This document shows, in pieces, positions 18,447 through 26,649 of a stretch of DNA of 64,000 nucleotides. The notes beneath the pieces are model-generated. The model saw only the letters and a program-made list of their open reading frames with translations. It was not told the DNA's origin and searched no databases. The stretch spans positions 124,001 to 188,000 of the forward strand of contig CANJLL010000001.1 in assembly GCA_947475545.1 (NCBI GenBank), read 5' to 3'. The DNA comes from Chloroflexota bacterium (GTDB lineage: Bacteria; Chloroflexota; Limnocylindria; Limnocylindrales; CSP1-4). Position 1 is the stretch's first letter. Every line of letters starts with the position of its first letter. Made by a program: the position numbers and the translations under genes.

Positions 18447-19019
18447 TCAGACCTGGTTCCAGCGCACGATCACGGGCGTCTCGCGTTCCCAGCCCAGGAC
18501 CGAGGTAGACGCCGTGCCCAGGACCAGGAGCCGGCCGTCCGCCGCCGGGAGGCCCAGCCAGCGCGCCGCGAGGATCCGAAGGACGTGGGCGTGGGCAAAC
18601 AGCAGCGTCGGGCCGTCGATGGTCCGGGCAGCGGCGATGACCCGGTCCACGCGTGCCCCAACCTCGTCGACCGTCTCGCCGCCGTCCACCCCGTCCGCCC
18701 AGACCGTCCAGCCGGGCCGTTCCACGCGGATCTCGGCCGTCGTTCGCCCATCGTAGGCGCCGTAGTTCCATTCGCGCAGGTCAGGGCTGGGCGTGGCTGC
18801 GGGGAATCCGGCCAGGCGGGCGGTTTCACTGGCCCGAGATAGAGGGCTGGTCAGGACGCGGGCGAAGGTCATCCCGCGCAGCCGCTGTCCGGCGGCTGCC
18901 GCCTGCGCTCGGCCCAGCTCCGTCAGCGGGACGTCGGTCCAGCCGGTGTGCCGGCCTGCCGTCGCCCACTCGGTCTCGCCGTGGCGCACCAGCCAGAGCT
19001 CCGGGCGCGGATCATGCAT
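18447..19019 (-). CDS. Histidine phosphatase family protein (phosphoglycerate-mutase-like)
   Basis: A 190-residue histidine phosphatase. The catalytic LVRHGETEW (phospho-histidine in RHGE) is at the N-terminus, the second conserved segment is SPLSRASETA, and the distal catalytic histidine lies in FAHAHVLRILAARW. The family includes cofactor-dependent phosphoglycerate mutases, but short proteins like this are usually broad phosphatases of sugar phosphates or cobalamin/GpmB-like. The ATG at 19019 (MHDPRPELW) is chosen; the upstream extension lacks similarity. It overlaps the SnoaL-like gene upstream by 8 nt, so the two are co-transcribed. Confidence 0.87.
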   Translation of the reverse strand: MHDPRPELWLVRHGETEWATAGRHTGWTDVPLTELGRAQAAAAGQRLRGMTFARVLTSPLSRASETARLAGFPAATPSPDLREWNYGAYDGRTTAEIRVERPGWTVWADGVDGGETVDEVGARVDRVIAAARTIDGPTLLFAHAHVLRILAARWLGLPAADGRLLVLGTASTSVLGWERETPVIVRWNQV

Positions 19020-19386
19020 CCCGGGGATCCATGACGGAGCTGAGGCGATCCGTGTAGAGCCGGTACCGGACCAGGCGGCCGTCGCGCCAGCGGTGGGCGA
19101 TGGCGCCCGGCAGGGCCACGGGTCGCCCATCGATGACGCTGTGGATCGTGATCTCGGCCATGAGGTCGTCGCCGGCCACCACGACGCGCTGCGGCTCCAC
19201 GCGCGAGGCGCTCATCTGGGACCAGTCGGCCTCGTACTGGGCGAGGACCGCGTCGGGCGTCGTGAGGACGGCTCCGCCCGGCCGGATGTACTCCAGCTCA
19301 GGGGCGAGCAGGTCACGCAGCCCGGCGCGATCGCGGCCGTTGAACGCAATGATGAAGCGGGCGGTGAGCTCGGCGGGCGTGGACAT
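19012..19386 (-). CDS. SnoaL-like / nuclear transport factor 2-like protein
   Basis: A 124-residue NTF2-fold protein. The pattern (AELTARFIIAFNGRDRAGLRDLLAPELEYIRPGG, a middle VVAGDDLMAEITIH strand, then AHRWRDGRLVRYRLYTD) matches the SnoaL_2 polyketide-cyclase-like family, in which small ligands are bound or isomerised. No catalytic triad can be named from sequence. Start ATG 19386 begins MSTPAELTARF, typical of the family. It overlaps the histidine phosphatase gene by 8 nt and is divergent from the ceramidase-family gene; the shared promoter region is only about 70 bp. Confidence 0.75.
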   Translation of the reverse strand: MSTPAELTARFIIAFNGRDRAGLRDLLAPELEYIRPGGAVLTTPDAVLAQYEADWSQMSASRVEPQRVVVAGDDLMAEITIHSVIDGRPVALPGAIAHRWRDGRLVRYRLYTDRLSSVMDPRDA

Positions 19387-19447
19387 GCCGGCAAGGCTAC
19401 CCGAGGCGGCCTCGGATCGTCCTCGTCGCGCGGGGTCGCCGATCGGG

Positions 19448-19453
19448 TACCGT
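19448..19453 (+). promoter_or_regulatory. Candidate -10 box (TACCGT) for a leaderless ceramidase-family transcript
   Basis: TACCGT ends 6 nt before the ATG at 19460 with no ribosome binding site, placing +1 at about the start codon. Confidence 0.4.
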
Positions 19454-19459
19454 CCGCAC

Positions 19460-20488
19460 ATGCGGCGCATGTCTCGTCCCCTCTGGATCGCCATCGGTGC
19501 GCTGGCCATCTTCGTGGCCGCGTTCGTCGCCGTCGGCCTGGGTGGCTGGGGCGCGCCGGCCGCCAACGAGCAGGCGATCGGCGAGGTCTCGCGCTGGTGC
19601 GAGCGGGTCAGCGGCGGCCTGCTGCGCGAGCCGGTCAACACGCTCGGCAACCTCGGGTTCATCCTCGTGGGGCTGTCGATCTTCTGGGTCCTCGCCCGCG
19701 ACGAGCGCCGAGGACGCCAGGGTGGGGGAGGGCTGGTGGGGCCCGGCGCGGCCCCGCAACCCGCCGGCCGGTTCTTCGGCAACACGCCGACCGCGCTCCT
19801 GTACGCCTCGGCCGTCACGTTCCTGGGCCCCGGCTCCATGCTCATGCACGGCTCGCACATGCGCGTGGGCGCCTGGCTGGACAACGTCTCGATGGTCGCC
19901 TACATCCTTGTCCCGTGCGTGGTCAACCTGGCCACCCTGGGCGGCTGGCGGGATCGGACGATGTACGCCGTGTACGGCGCCGTCCTCGCCGCCTACGCCG
20001 CCGGGTACTGGTTCATCGGGCCCGACCTGGGCATCGGCCTGGACCTGTTCGAGCTGGGGATCGGTGTCTGGATCGTGTCCGAGGTGCTCTACCGCTGGTG
20101 GTCGCCGGGTCGCTGGTCGATCGCGACCCGGGTGGGCTCCGGCCTGGTGGGGTTCGCGCTCGCGGCCGCATTCGGGATCAGCCCGGCGAAGATGCTGGCC
20201 AGCCCCGGCCACTACTGGTGGGTGGTGCTGTTCTGGCTCCCGGCGCTGGTCCTCCGGCGCGCGGCCCCCGACCGTCGCCGCTACACGCCCTGGTTCTGGC
20301 TGGGCTTCGGGTCGTTCTTCGCGGCGTACGCCATCTGGCAGACGGGGACGGCGACCAGCGCCTTCTGCTCGCCGGACTCGCTCGTCCAGGCCCACGCCAT
20401 CTGGCACCTCCTGTGCGCGCTGGCCACGGCGTGCTTCTTCGTCTTCCTGCGGACGGGACGGCCGGTCCCCGGTGGTGCACGTGCCTGA
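19460..20488 (+). CDS. Ceramidase-family (CREST superfamily) integral membrane protein
   Basis: A 342-residue polytopic protein with about seven transmembrane helices. The conserved features of the alkaline ceramidase/CREST family are present. WCERVSGGLLREPVNTLGNLGF near the start holds the E and N positions, MHGSHMRVGAWLDNVSM supplies the conserved H and D, and QAHAIWHLLCAL near the C-terminus holds two more histidines; these form a metal site in family members. Bacterial relatives are lipid hydrolases or receptors of unknown substrate. It is followed by a DUF2804 gene whose start overlaps its last codons, so they are one operon. A ceramide substrate is unproven here. Confidence 0.78.
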   Translation: MRRMSRPLWIAIGALAIFVAAFVAVGLGGWGAPAANEQAIGEVSRWCERVSGGLLREPVNTLGNLGFILVGLSIFWVLARDERRGRQGGGGLVGPGAAPQPAGRFFGNTPTALLYASAVTFLGPGSMLMHGSHMRVGAWLDNVSMVAYILVPCVVNLATLGGWRDRTMYAVYGAVLAAYAAGYWFIGPDLGIGLDLFELGIGVWIVSEVLYRWWSPGRWSIATRVGSGLVGFALAAAFGISPAKMLASPGHYWWVVLFWLPALVLRRAAPDRRRYTPWFWLGFGSFFAAYAIWQTGTATSAFCSPDSLVQAHAIWHLLCALATACFFVFLRTGRPVPGGARA

Positions 20489-21455
20489 CGTGGCACTGCC
20501 GCCGGCGCCCGCGGCCCCGGTCGGCGAGGACGGGCAGATCCAGTTCGGCCGGTACGCCGGCGAGACCGGGCCGATCGACTGGTCCCGGGCGGGCCCGGGC
20601 CGGCTGTGGCGGTTCCTCCACTGGAAGCGCTGGCAGTACGCCGGTGTGATCGGCCACGACCACGTCGCCGCGCTGGCGATCGTCGACCTGGGCTGGGCCA
20701 TGAGCGCGTTCGCCTACCTGTTCGATCGGCGCTCCGCGCGGGTCCTGGCCGACCTGTCGCTCCTCGGCCTTCCCCGGGCATCTGGCCGGGTCGCCAACGA
20801 CGTTGGCCTCGGCGCAAGATCGGCCTTCCATGGGGGCGGGACGAGCCTCTCGATTGACCACGCCCCGGGCGGCTGGCAGGTCTCGGTCCGGAGCCGCTCG
20901 CTCACCATCGAGGCGACCCTGGAGCGGGTGCCGGCGGCCGCGACGATCTGCGCGATTGCCCGCGTCCCCGGGGGGCTCGCGAACTGCACCCACAAGACGC
21001 ATGGGCTCGTGGCGCGAGGCGTGGCCCGGTCCGGCAGGGAAGCCTTCGACCTCGGCGGATCCGTGGCCGCCCTGGACCACACCAGCGGCCTGCTGGCCCG
21101 CCGGACCGAGTGGCGCTGGGCATCAGCGGCCGGCCCGGACCACGCGATCAACCTGGTCGATGGCTTCCAGGAGCCCTTCGAGAACGCGGTCTGGTCCGGC
21201 GGCCGGATCACGCTGCTCCCGCCCGCCCGGTTCGAGCGGGAGTCGGCCGCGCCCATGGCGGCGTGGCGCGTTCGATCGAGCGACGGCTCGGTCGACCTGG
21301 CGTTTGAGCCCGAGGGCGTCCGCATGCAGGACAAGAACCTCGGCTTCGCCGTGAGCCGGTTCGTCCAGCCGATCGGGATCTACAGGGGGACGGTCCTGGG
21401 GCAGGACGTGGGCCGGCTCTCCGGCGTGCTGGAGGACCACGTCGCCCGCTGGTAG
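20472..21455 (+). CDS. DUF2804 family protein
   Basis: A roughly 327-residue protein. The start, GEDGQIQFGRYAG followed by KRWQYAGVIGHDHVAALAIVDLGWAM, and internal THKTHGLVARG, is the pattern of DUF2804, a beta-rich family of unknown function that resembles lipocalin-like AttH/Svf1 proteins. Three tandem or near-tandem GTG codons at 20472, 20475 and 20481 could start translation and all overlap the end of the ceramidase gene; I chose the first. The DUF2804 plus ceramidase-like pairing suggests lipid or hydrophobic-ligand handling, but this is inference. Confidence 0.75.
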   Translation: MVHVPDVALPPAPAAPVGEDGQIQFGRYAGETGPIDWSRAGPGRLWRFLHWKRWQYAGVIGHDHVAALAIVDLGWAMSAFAYLFDRRSARVLADLSLLGLPRASGRVANDVGLGARSAFHGGGTSLSIDHAPGGWQVSVRSRSLTIEATLERVPAAATICAIARVPGGLANCTHKTHGLVARGVARSGREAFDLGGSVAALDHTSGLLARRTEWRWASAAGPDHAINLVDGFQEPFENAVWSGGRITLLPPARFERESAAPMAAWRVRSSDGSVDLAFEPEGVRMQDKNLGFAVSRFVQPIGIYRGTVLGQDVGRLSGVLEDHVARW

Positions 21456-21476
21456 CGACGGTCTGCCAGCAGCCTG

Positions 21477-21495
21477 TTGGGCGGTCAGCGCCCAA
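21477..21495. terminator. Weak hairpin at the convergent DUF2804/membrane-protein junction
   Basis: TTGGGCG and CGCCCAA form a 7-bp stem with a 5-nt loop, overlapping the stop codon of the minus-strand gene. No T-run on either side; a terminator role is only possible. Confidence 0.25.
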
Positions 21496-22210
21496 ACGTC
21501 GCGACGATCGTGGGGGGGGGTTCGTTGCCGGTGAGCTCCGAATGCCCAATCAGCGTCAGGACCAGGCCGCCCATGGTCGGCCCACCCTCGCGAACGACGG
21601 ACTGCACGTGGTATCCGTGCAGCAGCAGCACCCTGGTGTCTGCCTCCATGTGTTCCCGTCCCTCCTCGTCATCGATGTAGTTACGCACCACGGTTGCGAT
21701 GCGGCCACCACCCGTTGCGCGGTCAAGCTCCTTGCCAAGCTGCGGCCCGCCATTGGTTCGGTCGGTGTCGCGGACGTCCACCCCGGCCTGCTCCTCCAGG
21801 ATGCTTCGGAGGCGCGATACGCGAAGGCTGAAGGCCACGGCGATCGGGATCTCCAGGAACAGGAAGGCCATGATGAAGGCCCCGTTGAAGTCCGAGTCAA
21901 GTCCCGTTCCTTCGGTGGCAAAGACCAATGCGGTCGGCACCATCCAGGCTGGGGCGAGCGTCGCGAAGGGCATCGCCAAGGCCGCCATGAACCCCCGTCT
22001 GGTGGGGTTCCGCGAGGCCACGATCCCGGCCATCGACCCACCGACCATGAGGATTGCCGGCGCGAGCGCAGGCCCGAGCCAACCTCCCCATCCGGATCCG
22101 ACCGCGAGGATGGCCCCGACGAGGCTGGAGAAGACCACGAGAGCGCCGAGGCAGCCCGGTGTCCACGCGCCAGGGCGACGGCTCGCCGTCGTCCGCTTGG
22201 TCCACGACAT
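21485..22210 (-). CDS. Uncharacterised membrane protein with soluble C-terminal domain
   Basis: A 241-residue protein with no recognised family. A Lys/Arg-rich N-terminus is followed by four predicted helices (CLGALVVFSSLVGAILAVG, LGPALAPAILMVGGSMAGIVA, FMAALAMPFATLAPAWMVP, and AFIMAFLFLEIPIAVAFSL). A hydrophilic C-terminal region of about 110 residues contains LRSILEEQAGVDVRD and VRNYIDDEEGREHMEADTRVLLLHGY. The ATG at 22210 is supported by GAGGAG 6 nt upstream. Convergent with the DUF2804 gene. Role unknown. Confidence 0.55.
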   Translation of the reverse strand: MSWTKRTTASRRPGAWTPGCLGALVVFSSLVGAILAVGSGWGGWLGPALAPAILMVGGSMAGIVASRNPTRRGFMAALAMPFATLAPAWMVPTALVFATEGTGLDSDFNGAFIMAFLFLEIPIAVAFSLRVSRLRSILEEQAGVDVRDTDRTNGGPQLGKELDRATGGGRIATVVRNYIDDEEGREHMEADTRVLLLHGYHVQSVVREGGPTMGGLVLTLIGHSELTGNEPPPTIVATFGR

Positions 22211-22534
22211 GCGATCTCCTCGCGTGGGACGCAGCGGTGCTGGGTTCTGATCGTGACGATAGTGCCCGAGGGTCTGGGAGCTGGTCAAGGCCCGTGACTA
22301 CGCCCCGGCCGGCGAGCGTCAGGTGAACGGGGGCGACAGTCAGACTCAGGGGTCGACCTGGACCCTGCATCCAAGGGGCAGGCCACCCGGGTCCCGTGGT
22401 CACCGTTGTAGAGGTTCGGGTTTGCAAACGGCGCGTTGTGTGACCCAGTCGGACATCAGAGGCGATCGAGGTCCGAACCGGGGACGCCGTCACGTCGTCT
22501 AGCATCGGCATCCCAAGGCCACAGAGGAGGCGCA
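22211..22534. other. Intergenic stretch between divergent genes, about 320 bp
   Basis: No convincing coding region. A TAGCAT at 22500-22505, with an SD at 22525-22532, may be the -10 for RidA. Nothing else stands out. Confidence 0.4.
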
Positions 22535-22933
22535 ATGACGCGGCGAATCGTGAGTACCTCGGATGCCCCCGGGAGCGCGAGCTATCCGTTGGGCGCCTTC
22601 TCGTTCAGCCAGGCGGTCGTAGCGGCTGGGCTCGTCTTCGTGGCCGGGCAAGGTCCGATCAGTCCGTCCGATGGGTCGGTTGTCGGCGTGACGGTCCAGG
22701 AGCAAACCCGTCAATGCCTGCACAACATCGAGGCGATCCTGGTGGCTGCCGGGAGCTCGATGGACAAGGTCGTGAACGCGACGTTCTTCCTTCGCGATGC
22801 ATCCGACTTCGCGGGCATGAACGAGGAATGGGCCCGCTGGTTCCCCGTCGACCCGCCGTCCCGGCAGGGCGCCCGGCACTGGCTCGACGTCGAGGGGCTC
22901 AAGGTCGCGGTCGCTGTGGTCGCCGAGGCCTAG
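22535..22933 (+). CDS. ridA: RidA/YjgF family protein
   Basis: A 132-residue RidA-family protein. Typical segments are AVVAAGLVFVAGQGPISP, QTRQCLHNIEAILVAAGSSMDKVVNATFFL and the Arg-bearing PSRQGARHWLDVEGLKVAVAVVAEA, in which the arginine normally contacts the substrate carboxylate. Canonical members hydrolyse reactive enamine/imine intermediates made by PLP enzymes. The N-terminal fold is slightly extended. ATG 22535 follows a good AGAGGAGG. It converges on msrA 27 bp downstream. Family assignment is secure; being the housekeeping enamine deaminase rather than a paralogue is less certain. Confidence 0.88.
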   Translation: MTRRIVSTSDAPGSASYPLGAFSFSQAVVAAGLVFVAGQGPISPSDGSVVGVTVQEQTRQCLHNIEAILVAAGSSMDKVVNATFFLRDASDFAGMNEEWARWFPVDPPSRQGARHWLDVEGLKVAVAVVAEA

Positions 22934-22959
22934 CAGGCCCGAGGGACCGCAGTGCGTTC

Positions 22960-23622
22960 TCACATCTCCGCTGGCTGCACCCTGAGCCCAATCGGGCACG
23001 CCACCCCGGTGCCGTGGTCGGGGCAGTAGCCGCTCGGATTCTTGCTCAAGTACTGCTGGTGGTAGTCCTCGGCGAAGTAGAACGGGCCGGCCGGGGCAAT
23101 CTCCGTGGTGATGGTGCCGTAGCGGGCCGCCGTCAGCATGACCTGGTAGGCGTCGCGTGAGGCGAGCACCGTCGCCATCTGCGCCTCGGAGTGGGTGAAG
23201 ACCGCCGACCGATAGTGCGTGCCGACATCGTTGCCCTGGCGCATGCCCTGCGTGGGGTCGTGGTGCTCCCAGAAGACCTTGAGCAGCTGCTCGTACGTCA
23301 CCTGGGCGGGGTCGAAGACCACGCGGACGGCCTCGGCGTGCCCGGTGTGCCCGGTGCACGACTCCTCGTACGTGGGGTTCGGCGTGAAGCCACCCTGGTA
23401 GCCCACCGCCGTGGTCCAGACGCCGGGCACCTGCCAGAACGCCTTCTCCGCGCCCCAGAAGCAGCCGAGCGCGAAGTCGGCGACCTCCATGCCGTCCGGA
23501 TACGGCTCCACGATGGACTGCCCATTCACGTGGTGCGGCCGCGGGTTGGCGAGGACCGGGTGGGCCCGTCCCGGGAGCGCGGCCTCCGGGGTGGGCATGG
23601 TGGGCTTGGAGAAGAATCTCAT
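22960..23622 (-). CDS. msrA: Peptide-methionine (S)-S-oxide reductase MsrA
   Basis: A 220-residue MsrA. The catalytic cysteine is C54 in [18 protein letters not shown]; the family pattern continues with [33 protein letters not shown] and [18 protein letters not shown]. The C-terminal part, [19 protein letters not shown], supplies likely recycling cysteines. It reduces the S-epimer of methionine sulfoxide in proteins. The N-terminus is about 40 residues longer than the core. ATG 23622 is supported by GAAGGAG upstream. Divergent from the HAD phosphatase gene. Confidence 0.93.
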   Translation of the reverse strand: MRFFSKPTMPTPEAALPGRAHPVLANPRPHHVNGQSIVEPYPDGMEVADFALGCFWGAEKAFWQVPGVWTTAVGYQGGFTPNPTYEESCTGHTGHAEAVRVVFDPAQVTYEQLLKVFWEHHDPTQGMRQGNDVGTHYRSAVFTHSEAQMATVLASRDAYQVMLTAARYGTITTEIAPAGPFYFAEDYHQQYLSKNPSGYCPDHGTGVACPIGLRVQPAEM

Positions 23623-23737
23623 GGCTGGACGCTCCTTCGGGCTGGCTCCCACAAGTCTATGCAGGGTCGAGAATCGCGCCAGCGGGCGCCGGCTCCGCAC
23701 GGGCCGATGTCGGACCCGCCGGCCGCGTGGGCGGTGC

Positions 23738-23743
23738 TACGCT
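23738..23743 (+). promoter_or_regulatory. Candidate -10 box (TACGCT) for a leaderless HAD transcript
   Basis: TACGCT ends 6 nt before the ATG at 23750; no Shine-Dalgarno present. Same box and spacing as other candidates in the window. Confidence 0.4.
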
Positions 23744-23749
23744 CGCGTC

Positions 23750-24406
23750 ATGCTTCGGTTCGACGCGGTGATCTTCGACCTCGACGGCGTCCTGGTGGAC
23801 TCCGAGATCTGGTGGGACGAGGTGCGCGCGGATCTCGCCCGCGCGCACGGCAAGTCCTGGTCGCAGGACGACCAGCACGCGGTGATGGGGGCGAACTCGC
23901 CCACCTGGGCCCGGATCATCCGGGACCGGCTGGAGCTGCCGCTCTCGCCGGACCAGATCGAAGCCGTCGTGGTCGAGGCGATGGTCGAGCGCTACGCCAG
24001 CCGTGGCGCACCCGTGATCGATGGGGCCGTGGAGGCCGTTCGCCGGATTGCCGCCCAGGTCCCCGTGGCCGTCGCGTCGTCGGCGCACATGCGGGTGATT
24101 CAGGCCGCACTGGCGGGGACCGGGCTCGCGGGCGTCTTCGGGGCCGTCGCCTCGTCGGACGAGGTGCCGCTGGGCAAGCCGTCGCCCGACGTCTACCTCT
24201 TGGCCGCGCGCCGCCTGGGCGTGGAGCCGTCGGGCTGCCTGGTGGTGGAGGATTCGCTGAACGGCCTGCGCGCCGCGAAGGCTGCCGGGATGACCGCCGT
24301 GCTGGTGCCCAACCACAGCGTCCCGCCCGCCGCCGGGGCGGTGGAGCTGGCCGACCGCTCGCTGGCGCGCCTGGCGGACCTGGACCCCGGGGCCTGGGTG
24401 GGTTGA
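23750..24406 (+). CDS. HAD superfamily hydrolase (beta-phosphoglucomutase-like)
   Basis: A 218-residue HAD phosphatase with the cap type of phosphoglucomutase/phosphoglycolate phosphatases. The nucleophile motif is D10-L-D12-G ([11 protein letters not shown]). Motif II is ASSAH, K-containing motif III is [17 protein letters not shown], and motif IV is [17 protein letters not shown], which has the Mg-binding Asp. Substrate unknown; sugar phosphates are typical. Its stop overlaps the ATG of the acyltransferase gene by one base (TGATG), so the pair is co-transcribed. Confidence 0.88.
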   Translation: MLRFDAVIFDLDGVLVDSEIWWDEVRADLARAHGKSWSQDDQHAVMGANSPTWARIIRDRLELPLSPDQIEAVVVEAMVERYASRGAPVIDGAVEAVRRIAAQVPVAVASSAHMRVIQAALAGTGLAGVFGAVASSDEVPLGKPSPDVYLLAARRLGVEPSGCLVVEDSLNGLRAAKAAGMTAVLVPNHSVPPAAGAVELADRSLARLADLDPGAWVG

Positions 24407-25173
24407 TGGGCGCGCCGCGGCCGGACGACGTCGAGCGGCGGCGCCGCGCCGAGGCCCGGCTGCCCGCGGCCGACGTGCCGTCGTGGCGGAGGACGGTCCG
24501 CTACTACGTCACCCGCCTGGTGGTCACGGCGGTGGTGCGTGCGTACCTCGGCGTCCGCCTGGAGGACCGCGGTCACCTCCCGGGCCGGCCCGCCGTCTAC
24601 TGCTTCAACCACCTGGGCTGGACGGATCCATTCGTGCTCATGGCCACCCTCCCGCTCTGGCCGCGGCTCTACTTCTTCGGCCCGAAAGAGGAGGACATGG
24701 CCGCCGGCGGCCGAAACAGGCTGATCAGCTGGGTGGGGACCGCCGTGCCGTACAAGCCGGGCAAGAACGACCTCCTGGGCGCAACCCGGCGCGTCGAGGC
24801 GGTCTTCGAGGTCGGCGGCGTGCTGGCCATCGCCGGCGAGGGCCGGATCAGCGTCGGCGAGACGAGGATGACGCCGCTGAGCGACGGCCCGGCCTACTTC
24901 GCCCTCCGGGCCGGGGTGCCGCTCGTGCCGATCACGATCAGCGGGACCAGCTGGGTCGCGTTCCGCCGGCGGGTGCGGGTCAGGGTAGGGGAGCCCATCA
25001 CCGCCGGGGATCGGCCTACCGCCCAGGCCGTTGCGGCGCTGACGGCTCGCCTCCAGGCGGCCATGGAGGCGCAGATCGCCGGATCGCCGGAGCCCGCCCG
25101 CCCAGGGCGGGTCGGCACATGGGTCACCGAGCTGTTCAACGACTGGCCGGAAGGGTCACGCCCGGAGGCCTGA
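24406..25173 (+). CDS. plsC: 1-acyl-sn-glycerol-3-phosphate acyltransferase family protein
   Basis: A 255-residue PlsC-type acyltransferase. The HX4D catalytic motif is H69...D74 in NHLGWTD, followed by the [15 protein letters not shown] block that matches the EGTR-type motif, and the downstream [19 protein letters not shown] segment. It would transfer an acyl group to lysophosphatidate or a related lipid in the inner membrane. The N-terminus ([20 protein letters not shown]) may be a membrane anchor. Start ATG 24406 overlaps the HAD stop. Whether it is the housekeeping PlsC or a paralogue is open. Confidence 0.85.
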   Translation: MGAPRPDDVERRRRAEARLPAADVPSWRRTVRYYVTRLVVTAVVRAYLGVRLEDRGHLPGRPAVYCFNHLGWTDPFVLMATLPLWPRLYFFGPKEEDMAAGGRNRLISWVGTAVPYKPGKNDLLGATRRVEAVFEVGGVLAIAGEGRISVGETRMTPLSDGPAYFALRAGVPLVPITISGTSWVAFRRRVRVRVGEPITAGDRPTAQAVAALTARLQAAMEAQIAGSPEPARPGRVGTWVTELFNDWPEGSRPEA

Positions 25174-25299
25174 GCCAGCGCGCGACCCTGAGCCTGGGCC
25201 ACCCGCCGCGTCGGCCCCGGCCACGAGGTCCGCGCCGCCTCTGGCATACTCTGGCCAACCCCAGCCGACATCAGATCGGGGCTGGCCGCAGGAGGCACT

Positions 25300-25665
25300 G
25301 TGGGAGCAACCGGACTCTCCGCGAACCCCAGCGAGTATCGGGCGCGACTCGCCGAGCAGGATGACAGCCAGATCGATGCGTGGGCGGCCGAGCTCATGCG
25401 GGACACCGCGATCCGCCGCGGGGTGGTCCGGGTCGTCAGCGACTTCCGCCGTGCTGCGCGTCTTGGCGAGAAGGATTTCGAACGGGTGTTCGCTTCAGGC
25501 GGCGGGGCCCCTGCCACGCTCGGTCGCGACGCCCAGGGAAACCTTGTCGTCCCCTCGATCATGCTCCACACCCTCGTCTCGGGCGTCCGCTCCCAGACCC
25601 CGGACGGCCGCGAGCGACTCGTCGACTTCCTCGTAGCGAGCTTCGAGGAGTTCGTGTACGCCTGA
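25300..25665 (+). CDS. Small conserved-looking soluble protein, unknown function
   Basis: A 121-residue protein, no family recognised. It is polar and largely helical by composition (SEYRARLAEQDDSQIDAWAAELMRDTAIRRGVVRVVSDFRRAARLGEKDFERVFASGGG, given here only as a description of a charged helical region), with no signal or membrane segment. The GTG start is chosen because of AGGAGG 5 nt upstream. The codon choice matches its neighbours and there is a clear ribosome site, so I think it is real. It precedes the UbiA-family gene on the same strand. Confidence 0.6.
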   Translation: MGATGLSANPSEYRARLAEQDDSQIDAWAAELMRDTAIRRGVVRVVSDFRRAARLGEKDFERVFASGGGAPATLGRDAQGNLVVPSIMLHTLVSGVRSQTPDGRERLVDFLVASFEEFVYA

Positions 25666-25723
25666 CGCGCCACCGCGCGCCCCATCTCCGGGCCGGCCGT
25701 CCCCGCGGGCCCATCTTGCCGGC

Positions 25724-26542
25724 CTGTTTCGACTCGTCCACCCATACCCCTCGCTCCTGAACGGCGTGCTCACCGCCGGGCTCGCGCTGGCTGCGGGCGC
25801 CCCGGTCCCGGCGGCCGTGCGGCTGGGGGTGGCGATGGTGGGCTTCCAGTTCTCCATCGGCGCCCTCAACGACCTTCGTGACGCGCCGGCCGATGCCGGC
25901 CAGAAGCTACGAAAGCCGATTCCGCTGGCCCTCGTCGGGGTGGGGGAGGCGTGGGTCGTCTGGGCAGCCGGCCTCGCCGCGGGTGCCCTGCTCTCGGCCC
26001 AGGCCGGCCCGGCGACGCTCGCCATTGGCCTCGCCGGCGCCAGCGCGGGCTACCTGTACGACCTGCGGCTGAAGGGCACGGCCCTCTCCTGGCTCCCGTT
26101 CGCGCTGGGCATCCCGCTCCTGCCGGTCTTTGCCTGGGTGGGCGCCACGGGCGGGCTTCCAGGCGTCTTTGTCCTCGTCCTGCCGCTCGCGGCACTGGCG
26201 GGCTCCGGCCTGGCGGTCGCGAATGCCCTCGGGGACCTGGAGCGCGACCAGGCGGCCGGCGTCTCGTCGATCGCCACGAGGCTGGGCCTGAGTCGGGCGT
26301 GGCAGGCCCACGCGCTGCTCCTGTTGGGCGTGGTCGTCGCGGCGGTGGGCCTTGCTGGGGTGGGCGGCGGCCTGGCGCCCCTCGCGGTCGCCGGGATGGT
26401 CGCCGGTAGTGCGCTGGTCCTGGCCGGGGTGGCCACCGGGCGCGGTGGCCACCCCGGGCGGCGTGAGCTGGCCTGGGAGGTGGAGGCAGCCGGGATCGGG
26501 CTGGTGGCGCTGGCCTGGCTCGCCGGAGTGGCCGCCGCGTAG
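25724..26542 (+). CDS. UbiA prenyltransferase family protein
   Basis: A polytopic UbiA-type prenyltransferase of about 270 residues with both aspartate motifs: NDLRDAPAD and DLERD. Eight or nine transmembrane helices are expected. The family's usual N-terminal segment is LFRLVHPYPSLLNGVLT. It is readable from 25724, but no ATG, GTG or TTG occurs in frame before the GTG at 25766. Initiation is thus from CTG at 25724 or from GTG 25766, which would cost about 14 residues. It would prenylate an aromatic acceptor such as a quinone precursor, or a related acceptor; specificity unknown. It follows the small unknown gene at 25300. Confidence 0.75.
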   Translation: MFRLVHPYPSLLNGVLTAGLALAAGAPVPAAVRLGVAMVGFQFSIGALNDLRDAPADAGQKLRKPIPLALVGVGEAWVVWAAGLAAGALLSAQAGPATLAIGLAGASAGYLYDLRLKGTALSWLPFALGIPLLPVFAWVGATGGLPGVFVLVLPLAALAGSGLAVANALGDLERDQAAGVSSIATRLGLSRAWQAHALLLLGVVVAAVGLAGVGGGLAPLAVAGMVAGSALVLAGVATGRGGHPGRRELAWEVEAAGIGLVALAWLAGVAAA

Positions 26543-26570
26543 CGAGCGGCGCCGGCCCTGGACGTGTGGC

Positions 26571-26633
26571 GGGCTGGCGGGGCTGGTGGGGCTGGTGGGG
26601 CTGGTGGGGCTGGTGGGGCTGGTGGGGCTGGTG
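26571..26633. repeat. 9-bp minisatellite, seven copies
   Basis: GGGCTGGTG repeats seven times in register from 26571 (first copy GGGCTGGCG), with no interruption. It lies between the convergent UbiA-family and parB genes, 17 bp beyond the parB stop, so it would be in the parB 3' UTR. Confidence 0.95.
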
Positions 26634-26649
26634 GAGGCCGACCCCGGGC

